DNA of 64,000 nucleotides, from contig CAJUIZ010000001.1 in the NCBI GenBank assembly GCA_910586625.1, forward strand, positions 124,001 to 188,000, read 5' to 3'. This document shows, piece after piece, positions 1 to 11,000 of the stretch. The notes beneath the pieces are model-generated. The model was given only the letters and a program-made list of their open reading frames with translations. It searched no databases and was not told the origin of the DNA. This stretch comes from an uncultured Christensenellaceae bacterium (GTDB lineage: Bacteria > Bacillota > Clostridia > Christensenellales > CAG-314). Positions within the stretch are counted from its first letter, which is position 1; the number at the start of each line of letters is the position of its first letter. The translations under genes were made by a program, and so were the position numbers.

Positions 1-376
1 CGTACGCTTCGTCGGGGTCGTTTACGCCTTGAACGGCGCGCTCCATAGGGCAAATATCCGTACCTTGACGGTTTACGATAAAATCGGTCACTTCCCCGTA
101 CGAACAGGGCACACCGTATCGGCGCAGCGTTTCCAGTCCGCCCAAGGATACGGTTTGGGCAAACACCGCCTTTATCCCCGCCTTGACGAAAAGCAACGCA
201 GCGGCTTTGCCCACTATTAAGTCTGCGGCAGAGTAGCCGCGCATATCGCGTTGCTCGCTTATAAAATCCGCCATAGGCGCGATTCCGCGTTTATCGGACG
301 TTATAATACGTCCGTCCTTGCATAGGCATATGGTATGCCCGTCTAAACCGTCAATTGCCATTTGTAAATCGTTCAT
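1..376 (-). CDS. DUF1893 family protein (C-terminus cut by window edge)
   Basis: I read 125 codons from the ATG at 376 leftwards to the window edge, so the stop lies outside. The protein starts MNDLQMAIDGLDG, carries DLIVGKAAALLFVKAG and ends DICPMERAVQGVNDPDEAY. The VGKAAALL segment and the late CPME-AV-DPDEA segment are typical of DUF1893, a small cytoplasmic family of unknown biochemical function. There is no Shine-Dalgarno before the ATG. Instead a good promoter ends six bases upstream, so the mRNA is probably leaderless. Family assignment is from remembered motifs and is fairly secure; no function can be stated. Confidence 0.8.
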   Translation of the reverse strand, partial: MNDLQMAIDGLDGHTICLCKDGRIITSDKRGIAPMADFISEQRDMRGYSAADLIVGKAAALLFVKAGIKAVFAQTVSLGGLETLRRYGVPCSYGEVTDFIVNRQGTDICPMERAVQGVNDPDEAY

Positions 377-382
377 AATCGG

Positions 383-411
383 ATTATATCAAAAAGCGTC
401 AAAAATAGCAA
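383..411 (-). promoter_or_regulatory. Promoter of the DUF1893 gene, abutting the start codon
   Basis: On the minus strand TTGCTA (406-411), a 17-bp spacer and a perfect TATAAT (383-388) are followed by only six bases before the ATG at 376. The expected transcription start therefore falls on or next to the A of the ATG. Confidence 0.7.
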
Positions 412-421
412 TCTTTGACGC
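391..421 (-). terminator. Rho-independent terminator of the Spo0A-like gene
   Basis: GCGTCAAA (396-403) pairs perfectly with TTTGACGC (414-421), and on the minus strand the hairpin is followed by five T (391-395). It overlaps the -35 region of the DUF1893 promoter, so termination and initiation signals are interlaced. Confidence 0.65.
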
Positions 422-483
422 GCCAAAAGTAATAGACTGCTGCCGACAGTTAAACCGAACAATTTAGCTTAATAACCAAACCG

Positions 484-903
484 CTAACTTGATACTATAT
501 GCAGCCAAGTGGAAATACCCGATATAAGTTCCGAATTGGTAGGAGTATACGACTCGGAAATAAACGACATACCTGCCAATTCGTTAAAACGAAATAACGT
601 TCCGTTATCGTAAGCACTGTGAATCGCAGTTCTTATATCCTTTTCTACGCTTCTTACCGAAGTATTGAATTCGGCTGCGACAGCAGGATAAATTTTGTTG
701 GAAAGACTTCCGCGACTGTACTCTGTAAGATTGTAATACGTAACTATTGCTTTCCTTAAATACAGCGAACCGAACAGCTTACTTCTAAAACCCAACGCCA
801 TAGTCAACTGCGCAACTACGGCGTCGATGTTATCTTTACGATTTGCGATAAATTCCAATAAACGCTTGCGTTCTTCCACAGACAACCCGTTATAATTCTT
901 CAT
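484..903 (-). CDS. Stand-alone Spo0A C-terminal (effector) domain protein
   Basis: 139 residues. From about residue 25 the protein matches the DNA-binding effector domain of the sporulation regulator Spo0A: IDAVVAQLTMALGF, GSLYLRKAI, KIYPAVAAEFNTS, SVEKDIRTAIHSAY and the terminal TPTNSELISGI all have direct Spo0A counterparts. The receiver domain that should precede it is absent; only about 24 residues lie before the domain, and the start is well supported by GGAG seven bases upstream of the ATG. It is therefore a DNA-binding protein without its own phosphorylation switch. The next gene upstream on the same strand (1172-3217) carries a receiver but no DNA-binding domain; the two have separate terminators and promoters. 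Regulatory targets are unknown. The family call is secure, the role is inference. Confidence 0.85.
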   Translation of the reverse strand: MKNYNGLSVEERKRLLEFIANRKDNIDAVVAQLTMALGFRSKLFGSLYLRKAIVTYYNLTEYSRGSLSNKIYPAVAAEFNTSVRSVEKDIRTAIHSAYDNGTLFRFNELAGMSFISESYTPTNSELISGISTWLHIVSS

Positions 904-941
904 TGAAACACTCCGACCACTGTTTCTTTTATAATATCGGT

Positions 942-970
942 ATTATATCACAATATAACAGCAAATTCAA
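942..970 (-). promoter_or_regulatory. Promoter of the Spo0A-like gene
   Basis: Minus-strand TTGAAT (965-970), 17-bp spacer, TATAAT (942-947), about 40 bp before the ATG at 903. Confidence 0.65.
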
Positions 971-1106
971 CACTTTTTTACAATATTTTACTTTTTTTCA
1001 AAAATTTTATTTCGAATATACCGCTATTTTTACGATATTTTTACATTTATTCAAAAGTAATGTGCTGTATTAAAACCCAATGTTATATTGACCGCTGTTC
1101 ATCGGC

Positions 1107-1140
1107 AAAAAAAACGGACGGGCGCGCCGAATGCGTCCGT
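1107..1140 (-). terminator. Terminator of the HD-GYP/GGDEF gene
   Basis: ACGGACG (1114-1120) pairs with CGTCCGT (1134-1140). On the minus strand the hairpin runs into eight T (1107-1114). It lies about 30 bp past the stop of the 1172-3217 gene. The remaining intergenic DNA up to 904 is AT-rich and holds the Spo0A-like promoter. Confidence 0.75.
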
Positions 1141-1171
1141 CCGAAATGCCTTGGTGTTGTGCCTATATATA

Positions 1172-3217
1172 CTATTCGGGCATTTGAAAATCCTTCAAAG
1201 AATCATTGTATATGCAAAACTGCGCTTTACCGTTATTTTTTACGGAATACGCCGCTATATCCGCCTTTTTGTAAAGCGTTGCAAAATCGCGGCCTACTAC
1301 CGAGGTTTGCGCGACGCCCATACTGATAGAGCCTATTCCTTCCGTAAACGAGCCGTTTATTGCGTCGAACAAATCCTTGGCGCATTGTTTTAGCTTGCCG
1401 TTATCCTTCCAAAAAGCAACAAATTCGTCGCCGCCTACGCGCGCGCACAATCCGCCGGCAGGCACGTTCTTGCGCATAGTTTCGGTAACCGTCAATATTA
1501 CTTGGTCGCCCTTCTGATGCCCGTAGGTGTCGTTTATTTTCTTGAAATTATCCAAATCGACAAAAGCCAACGCATAATTTGTCTTTTTGTGATTTTTCAG
1601 ATAATACTCCATAAGCTTTGCGCTGTGCGCCTTGTTCAAAAGACCAGTTAACGGATCGTGCGTGGCGGCGCGCTCCAATTCGGCGCGTTGACGGTAATCG
1701 GCGGTGATATCTTCCATCTTGCCCACCGCGCCCGAATAAACGTAGTCTTCTTCCAAAGAATACTGCTTCATAATTTTTATCTTACACCTGTGCGCGCTGC
1801 CTTCCATCACCACGTCCGTTTCGTAATTGACAATCGGATCGTCCTTGGTGGCCTTAGACACAAGGTTTGCAATATCCTTTAACGCTTTGTCGCTCATGCA
1901 CTTGCGCAATTCGTCGTCTTCCAAGGGATTGGGAATATACTGCTTCACTCCCAAACGATGCACCGATTCGTCGAAGAAGCGTATCGCAACGGGATTTACG
2001 TGTATTTCGAATAAAAACTCTTTGGAAAACGCGGTAATAAATTGATACTTCTGACGTTCTCTGTCCAACAAATCCAGCGTTCTTCTCGAAGCGGACAATT
2101 CCTTGGTGGACATAATTTCCTGAGAAAATTTGTCGAAACTGTGCTCTTGTTGAGCGTCCGCCATCATATGCACGCGTTCTTTCAAAGTATCCGCAACCTT
2201 GTTCAAAACTTCCAATAAAAGCGGATTAAACGCCCCGCATTCGCCGTTTATAATCATACTGACGGCTTGCTCGTGCGAAAACGCCTTCTTGTAGCACCGT
2301 TCGCTAGTCAAAGCGTCGTAAACGTCGGCAAGCGCGACGATTTGCGCGGAAATAGGAATCTCATCGCCTTTCAAACCGTCGGGGTAGCCCCTGCCGTCCC
2401 AACGTTCGTGATGCCAGCGGGCGATTTCGTACGCTTTCTGAACAAGCGGCTCCGTCTTGACGTTGGGGAGCTGCGCAAGCATATCCGCGCCGAAAGCGGA
2501 ATGCTTTTTCATAATAGCAAATTCTTCGTCCGTAAAACGCCCGGGCTTGTTAAGAATTTTTTCGTCTATTGCAATCTTGCCTATATCGTGCAAGGACGAA
2601 GCTAACGTTATAACGTCGATTTCGGAAGGAGACAAATAATATTGGTCCGTCATTCCGGCAAGAGTATTGAGCATTATATCCGTTATAGTACGAATATTTA
2701 CTACGTGCTTGCCGCTTTCGCCGTTACGGAATTCCACGGCGTGACTTAGAATATCTATCATAAGCGACTGTTCTTTTTCACGCTTGTAAATCTGCTCTTC
2801 CACAAGTCCCTTTAACGCCTTTTGCTTGCCGTACAGCATAATTGTATTAAGCGAACGACGACGTACCACCAACGTATCGAACGGACGCTGAATATAGTCA
2901 GTCGCACCTAACTCGTACCCACGTTCCACAAACGACGACGCGTTTTCGGAAGAAATGATAATAACGGGAATATCCTGAATCCAATTCTTCTCGTTCATCT
3001 TGGCAAGCACGCCGAATCCGTCGAGATTGGGCATAACTATGTCCAACAATACAAGGCTTATCTTGTCGTCGTATTTTTCTATCTGCTCTATCGCTTCCAA
3101 TCCGTCCGCCGCTTCAATTATGTCGAATTCTTCGCCCAACATATCCGTAAGTATCGAACGGTTCATTTCCGAGTCGTCTGCAATAAGTATCTTTTGTTTG
3201 CTCTTGGTTTCTTCCAT
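1172..3217 (-). CDS. Response regulator with HD-GYP and GGDEF domains
   Basis: 681 residues, predicted cytoplasmic. Order: receiver (about 9-125) with acidic pair D14-D15 and phospho-acceptor D59 in LLDIVMPN; HD-GYP phosphodiesterase domain (about 150-345) with H210-D211 in LHDIGK and the HHERWDGRGYP motif; a PAS-like linker (about 400-510); GGDEF domain with DPLTGLLNK and an intact GGDEF at 595-599. HD-GYP domains hydrolyse c-di-GMP and GGDEF domains make it, so one protein carries both activities. The conserved receiver lysine is replaced by arginine (R111 in IQRPFD), which may alter phosphorylation signalling. No RxxD inhibitory site precedes GGDEF. The ATG has GGGAG 11 bases upstream. Domain calls are secure; whether synthesis or hydrolysis dominates cannot be told. 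Confidence 0.92.
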   Translation of the reverse strand: MEETKSKQKILIADDSEMNRSILTDMLGEEFDIIEAADGLEAIEQIEKYDDKISLVLLDIVMPNLDGFGVLAKMNEKNWIQDIPVIIISSENASSFVERGYELGATDYIQRPFDTLVVRRRSLNTIMLYGKQKALKGLVEEQIYKREKEQSLMIDILSHAVEFRNGESGKHVVNIRTITDIMLNTLAGMTDQYYLSPSEIDVITLASSLHDIGKIAIDEKILNKPGRFTDEEFAIMKKHSAFGADMLAQLPNVKTEPLVQKAYEIARWHHERWDGRGYPDGLKGDEIPISAQIVALADVYDALTSERCYKKAFSHEQAVSMIINGECGAFNPLLLEVLNKVADTLKERVHMMADAQQEHSFDKFSQEIMSTKELSASRRTLDLLDRERQKYQFITAFSKEFLFEIHVNPVAIRFFDESVHRLGVKQYIPNPLEDDELRKCMSDKALKDIANLVSKATKDDPIVNYETDVVMEGSAHRCKIKIMKQYSLEEDYVYSGAVGKMEDITADYRQRAELERAATHDPLTGLLNKAHSAKLMEYYLKNHKKTNYALAFVDLDNFKKINDTYGHQKGDQVILTVTETMRKNVPAGGLCARVGGDEFVAFWKDNGKLKQCAKDLFDAINGSFTEGIGSISMGVAQTSVVGRDFATLYKKADIAAYSVKNNGKAQFCIYNDSLKDFQMPE

Positions 3218-3354
3218 TAGGACTAATTCTCCCGACAGCGTATATTTGAATAACTGAGTTTATTATACGAATGTAAAAATATCCGTATTCCTGCGATTAT
3301 ATGTTACCACGAAAACGCCGTTATGTCCACATATTTGCCGATATTTGTATACAA

Positions 3355-3380
3355 GAGAACCCCGTATAAACGGGGCTCTC
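3355..3380 (-). terminator. Hairpin after the 545-residue membrane protein gene
   Basis: CCCCG (3360-3364) pairs with CGGGG (3371-3375), extended by GAG/CTC across a 2x2 mismatch. There is no clear T-run on the minus strand, so termination is only probable. Confidence 0.4.
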
Positions 3381-3400
3381 GCTGTAAAAACGTTAAATTT

Positions 3401-5038
3401 TTATTGGTTGCCGTCCGCATTTTGCGGTTGACCCGCGCTTTTTTTAGTCGGAGCCTTGGCAGTTTTGGATTTAGCTACTGCAGACGCTACCTTCTCGGCT
3501 TCGCCCGATGTTTTCCTTGCGACGGGTTTTCTTCCGTTCGGTTTCACTTCCGTTACGGTTTCCGCGACGGCGGTTTTTACACGAATATATCCCTTGTTAA
3601 TTAGGTTGTCCGTCGACTTGTACACCGGACGGAAGTTAATGGGCTTGTATTCCGCGTTTTCGGGAATTCCCGCTTCGGCAAATACTATATCCAACATTTC
3701 CTTGGCAAACTTGGTGCTTCTGTCGCTCTTGATACGGTACATTGTGGGCAGCTTAGCGTTAGGACGGGCTTCCACCTTGTACTTAGTGCCGTCGAATTTC
3801 GCAGGGTCGGCAGAAAGGAACAGACACAAGGTCTTGCCGCGTATTGCGAACGTAGCCACGCAGGTACGTCTGTCGACAAAGAAAGCTTCGCGCTTCCAAG
3901 TAATCTTGTTGTATATCCCCTTGTAGGCAAGTATGTAGTTTTTAAGTTCGGAGTAACGCGCCTTCAACTCGTCGTCCGCTTGAATTACGCGCGCGGTGTA
4001 GCTGCGGTTATAGCGAGTCAATTCTTCCGCAACGGCTTCGTCCGCCAGATCTTCAACATCTTCTTCGTCTTCTTCCGGCTCTTGTTCGACGGAATCGGGC
4101 ACTTCGCCGAGAATGATAATTTGCAGCTTGCCGTCCACAAACAGTTCGTCATACGTCTTAGCGGCAAGGTCGAATGTTAACGTTTCGGGAATTTCTTCCA
4201 GCGTTATAGTGTTGGCATCGGCAAGCTGAACAAGCAAATACTTGGCGTATTCCACACGACGCGACGACGTCAGTTTCATAAGCATCGGCGTCTTTGCAAA
4301 ACGTTTCTTATCCGACTTGTCTATTCCGCGGTATTTTGTTTCGGCATAATCCGCGGGATTGAGAGCAAACGATACGCACAGCGTCTTACCCGCAAAGGTT
4401 ATAAGCCCCAACGTTTTGCGTCCCTTGTAAATGCGCTGCTGACGATAGCTGCCCTTGACTTTAACGCCCTTGTAAAGCGCGAGTTCATTCATCAAATCCT
4501 TGTAGCGTTCCTTAACTTCGTCGGACGAACTTCTTAAACGAGCTTCGAAGCCCATTGCGTAACGAACGTAATAGCGTTTCCTGTCAAATTCGCTTGCAGC
4601 CATATTCAGCTTCTCGCGCGCTTGAGCGGAAATTTTAGCGACTGCCATAATCTCCGCGTCCATCGTTTCGTCAACTTCTTCCTGAGATACCACCGACAAA
4701 TTTGCAGCGGGCGGTGCGGGAACGTATTCGTCCTTGTCGTCATCGTCCTCTTCGTCGTCGACTACAAGCATTTCTTCTTCGTCTTCGTCGTCTTGTTCGA
4801 TATCTTCCGCGCTAAGCACGCCGCCTGCGCGGAGAATATCCAATTGCTGCAACAGCTTGTCGCGTTTGTTTTGTAATTGATATGTACACAGCTTCCGCTC
4901 GCCGCGCTTGTGGAAAATATACCACAGCACGATATTCGCTGCAATAAGCAACAACGCCAAAAAGCTGAGCAATACTATCAAACCGATTTGATCGGGAGAA
5001 AGCTTAGAGCCTGCCGCCAGTAAATTGATGATAGTCAT
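3401..5038 (-). CDS. Membrane-anchored protein with two repeated alpha/beta domains
   Basis: 545 residues. One transmembrane helix (about 19-42) is followed by a basic stretch (HKRGERK), so by the positive-inside rule the bulk should be cytoplasmic. A very acidic segment follows (about 79-107). Two copies of one domain then appear, about 165-285 and 350-470. Each shows ERYKDLMNELALYKGVK or ARYSELKNYILAYKGIY, then a GKTLCVSFALNPADY or GKTLCLFLSADPAKF strand, then a KLTSSRRVEYAK or RIKSDRSTKFAK helix. The tail is rich in Lys/Ala. I do not know a function for this repeat. Its ATG overlaps the stop of the upstream 13.5-kb gene as TAATG, implying translational coupling and probably stoichiometric production with the giant surface protein. 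Confidence 0.85.
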   Translation of the reverse strand: MTIINLLAAGSKLSPDQIGLIVLLSFLALLLIAANIVLWYIFHKRGERKLCTYQLQNKRDKLLQQLDILRAGGVLSAEDIEQDDEDEEEMLVVDDEEDDDDKDEYVPAPPAANLSVVSQEEVDETMDAEIMAVAKISAQAREKLNMAASEFDRKRYYVRYAMGFEARLRSSSDEVKERYKDLMNELALYKGVKVKGSYRQQRIYKGRKTLGLITFAGKTLCVSFALNPADYAETKYRGIDKSDKKRFAKTPMLMKLTSSRRVEYAKYLLVQLADANTITLEEIPETLTFDLAAKTYDELFVDGKLQIIILGEVPDSVEQEPEEDEEDVEDLADEAVAEELTRYNRSYTARVIQADDELKARYSELKNYILAYKGIYNKITWKREAFFVDRRTCVATFAIRGKTLCLFLSADPAKFDGTKYKVEARPNAKLPTMYRIKSDRSTKFAKEMLDIVFAEAGIPENAEYKPINFRPVYKSTDNLINKGYIRVKTAVAETVTEVKPNGRKPVARKTSGEAEKVASAVAKSKTAKAPTKKSAGQPQNADGNQ

Positions 5039-8000
5039 TATTCATTTCCCCCTTCTTTCGTTTCGGCTTCCGTCTTGTCTTGCGACGTTTCCGCGCTTGC
5101 GATTTCCTGTTCGGGCTCTTTACCCGTCCAGCCGTCCGCCTTGGAGCGTTTGTCGATAGCTCTCGCTTCGGCGCGTTTCCTGCCGCGGTGTCTTATAGCC
5201 TGAATCGCCGCCATAATAGCCAACGCTACGCAAGCTCCCGATACCACGCAAATTATAACTATAAATACTACATTTATACCGATAACGCTCCATTCGAACT
5301 TGACGTCTACGCGGTTAGGATCATCCGCCCATTCGTAATTCGCCGTATCTTTGAGAGTTACCGTCGCCGTAAAGTTTCCGCCGTACGCCGTTACGTTGCC
5401 TTCGATATTCATTATGCTGCTGTCGAAGCCGTTGGGCGTATAGACGAGATCTTTGCCGTTGACTATATAAGTATTGTTGTTTGCCGTGGGCAATTCCACC
5501 TTTTGACGGGCGATTGTCCAACTGAGAGTAACTTCGTTTGCGCCGCTTGCGTAACAGTAGTTATCCGAGTCGGCAAGCGCGAAGGTAACCGTGTACGTGC
5601 CTGCGTCGGTTGCCACTACGGTTACACTGCTGCCGATGGCGTTTACCGTAACTTTATCCGCGTCGTAGAACGGACGCATAAGCAGCGAGTCGTAACCGAT
5701 AACCGTCGAGAACAATCTCTTTCCGGTATACACGTCGTTTTTGGCTTCGCCTTCCGTAACTAACGTAAGCGTAGGCGCGGTAAGACGAGCCTTATTGATT
5801 GTGAACTGTACGGGAGCGCTTGTAAACGCTTCGTAGTTGTCGTCCGCGGGCATCGTAGCGCGCACGTAGTAGGTGCCTGCGCTTGTGGGAACATTGTAGG
5901 AGTAGCCCTTGTCCGCTTCCTTGGAGTATTCGAACACTATTTGCGCGCTGTCGCCGTATTTAATGGTTGCAGTAGGCGTGTTTGCCGTTTGTCCGAACGT
6001 CCAGTCTGCTATGATTATAGGTTTCGTTTCTCCGCCTTCCGTTACAAGACTGTTTTGCGCCTTGACGATACGGAAGGTCATTTCTCTCTGCGCCGTCGTT
6101 ACGGTTAGCCATTCGTAGTTGTCGGGGTCTACAAGCGTCAAGTAGAATGTGTGCGGTCCGACGGTTTTGAATACTTGATCGTCCTGAGTATAGACGAGCT
6201 TAACAGCCGTGCCGTCCGTATAATAGAACATTGCCTGCGCTTCGTCGTCCGAAGGAACGGTAACCGTCGGCTTGATATTGCTGTTGGTATACGCGGCGTT
6301 TTCGACTATAAGTCTGCCTGCGTCTACCGACTTCTTGGAGACGGTAAACGGCACGCTTATTTCGCCTGCGTTCAAATCCAGATTGTAATTAGATTTGTTG
6401 TATCTGTCGCTATCCTTAATCGATACTATCGAAGCGATATACTGTCCCGCAAGAGTGGGAGCAAACGCCTGATTGACGTTACTGCCGCCGTATGTCGTGC
6501 CCGTATATCTGTACGTAAAATCAAGCGCATCTACGCCGATATCCGTCTTGGAGCCGTCGTCTTCGATTTTGTAAACGTGAGTTATGCGTACGTCCTGAAT
6601 ATTGCCGCCGTATACTCCGCCGCCCTGTTCCAAAGCAACGCTTACGTTAAGCGGACGTACTGTGTACCAACCGTTACGGAAAATCACGTCGTAATTGGCG
6701 TTTGTTTTGGTGGCCGTTATCTGATAGCTTCCGACGTTAGCGGTCGCCGTGGCGTTGGGGTTCAGCTCAAGTCCCAGCACGTCTCTTACGTCGCCTGCCG
6801 TCCATTGTTCCAAAACGGTTATATTTACCTTGGACATGTCGGGCGTTTCGCCGTAGTAACCCTGCGCGTCACCGATAGTAACGTTGATTCTGCGCGGGCT
6901 CACCACCACTTTACCGAGCTTTTCAGCTAATTTAACTTGATAGTTGGCGTTGGTAAGTCCAGTTACTATTCCGCCGCTGGTTTCCAACTTTACATCGTAG
7001 GAACCGACCGACAATGCGTCTTTGTTAAGGTTGGCGTCCGTCAGTACGTACGTCAATTGACCTTCGGTAAAGGTAATGTTTGAAACATTTCCGTTAGCGT
7101 CGGTAATTACGTAAGTAAATTTACCTTCCGCCCACTTGTCTTCGTACGTCATCGTTCCGTTAACCGTTGCAAATAACGTAGCCTTGTTGATTGTAATAAG
7201 CTTGTAATCCGTAGCTGCTGGATAGTTGTTCGTATCCGCGCAGTAAGCGCGTACGTAGTACGTTCCGTGCTGCGAAGGTCTTACGCTGCCCCAATCGGTA
7301 ATGCTCGATGCGTCGCCGATAGCTACGCCGCCCGTGGGCGCGTAAGCATACTGAACGGAAGCGGTGAACGTTGCCGTAGCCGTTGCGACAAACGGGGTTC
7401 CGTAGTCTACTTCGTAAATGTTGCCTTGCGACCAAGTAATAGCGTTGGTATCTGCTTTGGCAATATTCCATGTAAGCACTACCGCGTTATCGTCCAAATC
7501 TCCCACGTCGGAAGCCCATTGATAGTTATCCGCATCGCGAAGCGCAAGCTTTACCGTGTAAGCGCCCGCATTAAGCGCGCGCACGGTTGCACCGTTCGAC
7601 GTAGTCGCGTAATCGCTGCTGGCGATATTGTCGCTGCCGATATATTCGCGGACAAACACAATCTGCGTATTATAGCCGATATCTGCGAACAGCGTAGTTC
7701 CGTTATACATAGAAGCATTAGCAGTAAACGTAGGCTTGTTAACGATTGCTTTGTTGATACAGAATACATAGTATGTTTGCGCCGCGCCGTACGAACTGTT
7801 GCCGGCGTAGTACGCTCTTGCAACGTACCAACCAGCGTTACGCGGAATTACGTTAAACGCCAATCCGCTTACGCTTCCGTCATACGTTCCGTTGGCTATT
7901 CCGTCAAAGTATTCCACGCTCGCGTACGTAAACATTACCGTTGCGTCGGAAATTTCGTTATTCAGCGCGTTTATAACCTTTTGTTTTGTAATATTTATGT

Positions 8001-11000
8001 CGTTGCCGAAGGTTACGTCGGCAATTTCTACTTCAACCGTCACCTTAGCATCTTGCAAAATTGCGTTAAAGAATATTACCTTGCTGCCTACGGTACCGTC
8101 GTCCCACTCGTAGTTCTTATCCGCGTCGGCGTTGAATCTTACAGTCAGGTCGAAACGTCCTGCGCCGGAAACGGTTAGAGTCAAACCGCTGTCCGTAGCC
8201 GTATAAACGTCGCTGTCCTTAATACTTGTGGAATTATGGTTGAAGCTGTCTATTTCCATAATAGATTTAACAAAGCTTGCAACCGCATTCGTCTGCGAGC
8301 CGCTGTCTACTATTATGCTCGGGTCAGACCAGTTCAACGAAATCTGTTTTTTAAGTACTTGCCAATCGGAGAACGTTTTGCTTGCGCCGTCGGCAAACTT
8401 ATAATTCAACTTACCGTTAGCATTTGTTTGGAATTCTACGGTTGCAAGGTACGTTCCCGACTTGGTGGGATATACGTTCTCGCCCAATCCGTAGGTATCT
8501 TTGTAGGTTACCGTTGCGGCGTTTGCGGGCAAAGTTAGTCCGTTGCCGTAGGTAAAGCTGATATCGATACGTCTTGCAGCGCCAAATATGCCGTTATTGT
8601 AGTTAGGCGCGTCGTCCGTACCCAATTCCTTGTAGTAAACGTTTTTAACCGTTTCGTTCAATATCAGCGAGTCTACCGTCAGCTTCGTTTCAATTGCAGT
8701 AACGTCTATTGCATAGTTGTTATTAGCGCTTGACACTACGGGTTTAATTGTGAAACTGCTGCCTGCGATACTCGTCCAAGGAGCGTAACCGTTCAAGTCG
8801 TAGCTTTTAACAGTTACATTATTGGTAGTTACATTCAATTCGCCGTCGGGCGTCCCTTCGCCGTCTACCCAACCGTAGAACTTGATTGCAAGCATAGTCG
8901 CCGCGTCCGTACCGTACGGAATAGTTACTTGATTAACGCCGTTGGTAACAAGCTCGCCGCCCTTTTGAATAAGTACAACGTGCAAAGTTTTGGGCAGTAT
9001 CTCGTAGGACAGTTTTCCCGTGTTATCACCGATATTGGACGTGGATAACTCTTCACCGTCGGTGTTTACAAACTTAACCGCGAAGCGATCGCTGCTTTCC
9101 GTAGGAAGCATAGGTGTAGAACCTGCCGAATATCTGTTCGTCGCTATGCTCAAATCCAAGTCGTTCAAAAGGTTATACGCTTCGAAATCGGACGGATCTG
9201 TCATTCCTTCGTAATCAATAGTAAAGAACTTTGCTTTATTCGACTTTAACGCATCTTGCAAGCAATCGTTATGATCGTGCGTACCTGCGTAGGTACACGC
9301 AGCTGTCGAATTTTCGGGATATCCCTTGACCGTTACGGTTATCATACGAGCCCTAACGGTAAGGTTTCCTTGGTCGTTTGCCGTTGTTACGACGAAGTTA
9401 TACGCGTCTAAAATTGCCGTATCGAAAGACAGATTGTAGCTTCCGCCCCACGTCGATGAATTTGGCGTGTAGTTGGTTGTATACAAATCCTTAGCTGTAT
9501 TATTCAGTTTCAAATATGACTTGTCTTTTTCTTCGTTCAGCAGAGTTTTAGCGTCTTCGTCGCGAAGATAATGCAAGGTATACGTCGGCTTAAATCCGTC
9601 AAAACGGTCGGCGTCGCTAAGCGGTGAGCCGTACTCTACCGTCGTATCATTCGAAGAAATTGTCAGCGTTTCACGCAAAACGTTGAGCGTCAGCGTCGCA
9701 TTGCCGCTTAACTTATAGTTGTTTGCCAAGAACTGTTTGCCGTCGGCTTCTTCGCCGTCTGCAAGCGCTATGGTAACGGAATACTGTCCCGCGTTGCGTA
9801 CCGTAAACGAGAACGAGTTGTCACCCATCGTAGGAATGCAAGTCAAGAAGAATTCCTGCCCTAACGTTCCTATAGATTGACCTTTGTACAAAGAACTTTC
9901 AATTTTCCACGAAAGATTTATTTTTTCTCCGTTTTGGAAGCCGCTGAACGTTACGGAACGAATGAATTCTCCGCCGTTAAAGTAAACGCCGCTAATACCG
10001 TTTTCCGTACCGCTGCTATAGCCTTTGGAATTCGTTGTTTCGCCTGTGCCGATAGTTATCGTCGCTTTTGCAATAGAGTAATTCTGCCCCAATGAAGACG
10101 ATACGTAGTTGGGATTGCTTACGGGACGGAATTCAACGCGGTAGTAACCTGCGTTTATCGGAGCGTTCGTTCCAAGCTCGGTACGGTCGCCCGTATAGTC
10201 GCCGTTAGCGTATTCGTAATAATTCGCTACGAAGTCTACGTTAACGCCTGCGGGCAAATTGGTTTGCAAATAATACGGTTTGGGCTGTCCGTTGTATGTA
10301 TTATCTGCAAATCCTTGACTCAATTCGCTGCGTATTTGCGCGGGTTTAATTGTAAACCGTCCTGCGTTAACGCCTATTGCGTTTACGTTTTCGGGAGCGG
10401 TAAGCGCGCCGTTAACAGTGATAACGTAGTTATTCTCGTCAGCGTTATGCTTGCTTATATAGTGCGCGCCCGCCGTTACGTAAATGGGATAGTCGCCGAC
10501 GTTATTCGTCTTGTAGCCGTCAACGGCGGCGGTTAGCGCTTCTGTATTGAGCATAAATACGCTTTGTTTTGTGAACAGCGTTTCCTTGCTTAAATCGATA
10601 ACGCCTTCGCTGTCGCCCGCAGCAAACGAACCGCTCTTCAAAATAAATTGCAAAGCCTTAGCTTCTTCGTAGGTATAACCGTAATTACCGCCCGTTTGTT
10701 GAAGCAGCAGCAAATTGAAGAAGTTATCTAAATTGACGATTTCTACCGTAATCTCGCGCGGGGCTACGATAAGTTTTCCGTCGATTTGAGAAATAGCGTA
10801 ATTTGCGTGAACGTGCTCCGACGTATCGCTTATAACGTAAGTTCCTACAGAGCCGCTTGCGTATCCCGCCTGATAAGACGAACTAAACGCCATTGTAATA
10901 CCCAAACTTTCGAACGTGTCCGCCGTTCCGCCGTTGCTTACAAGTCCGCCAACCGTAAAACGGTAGTACTCGTTAGTATTATTTGTTAGCGCGTTTATAT

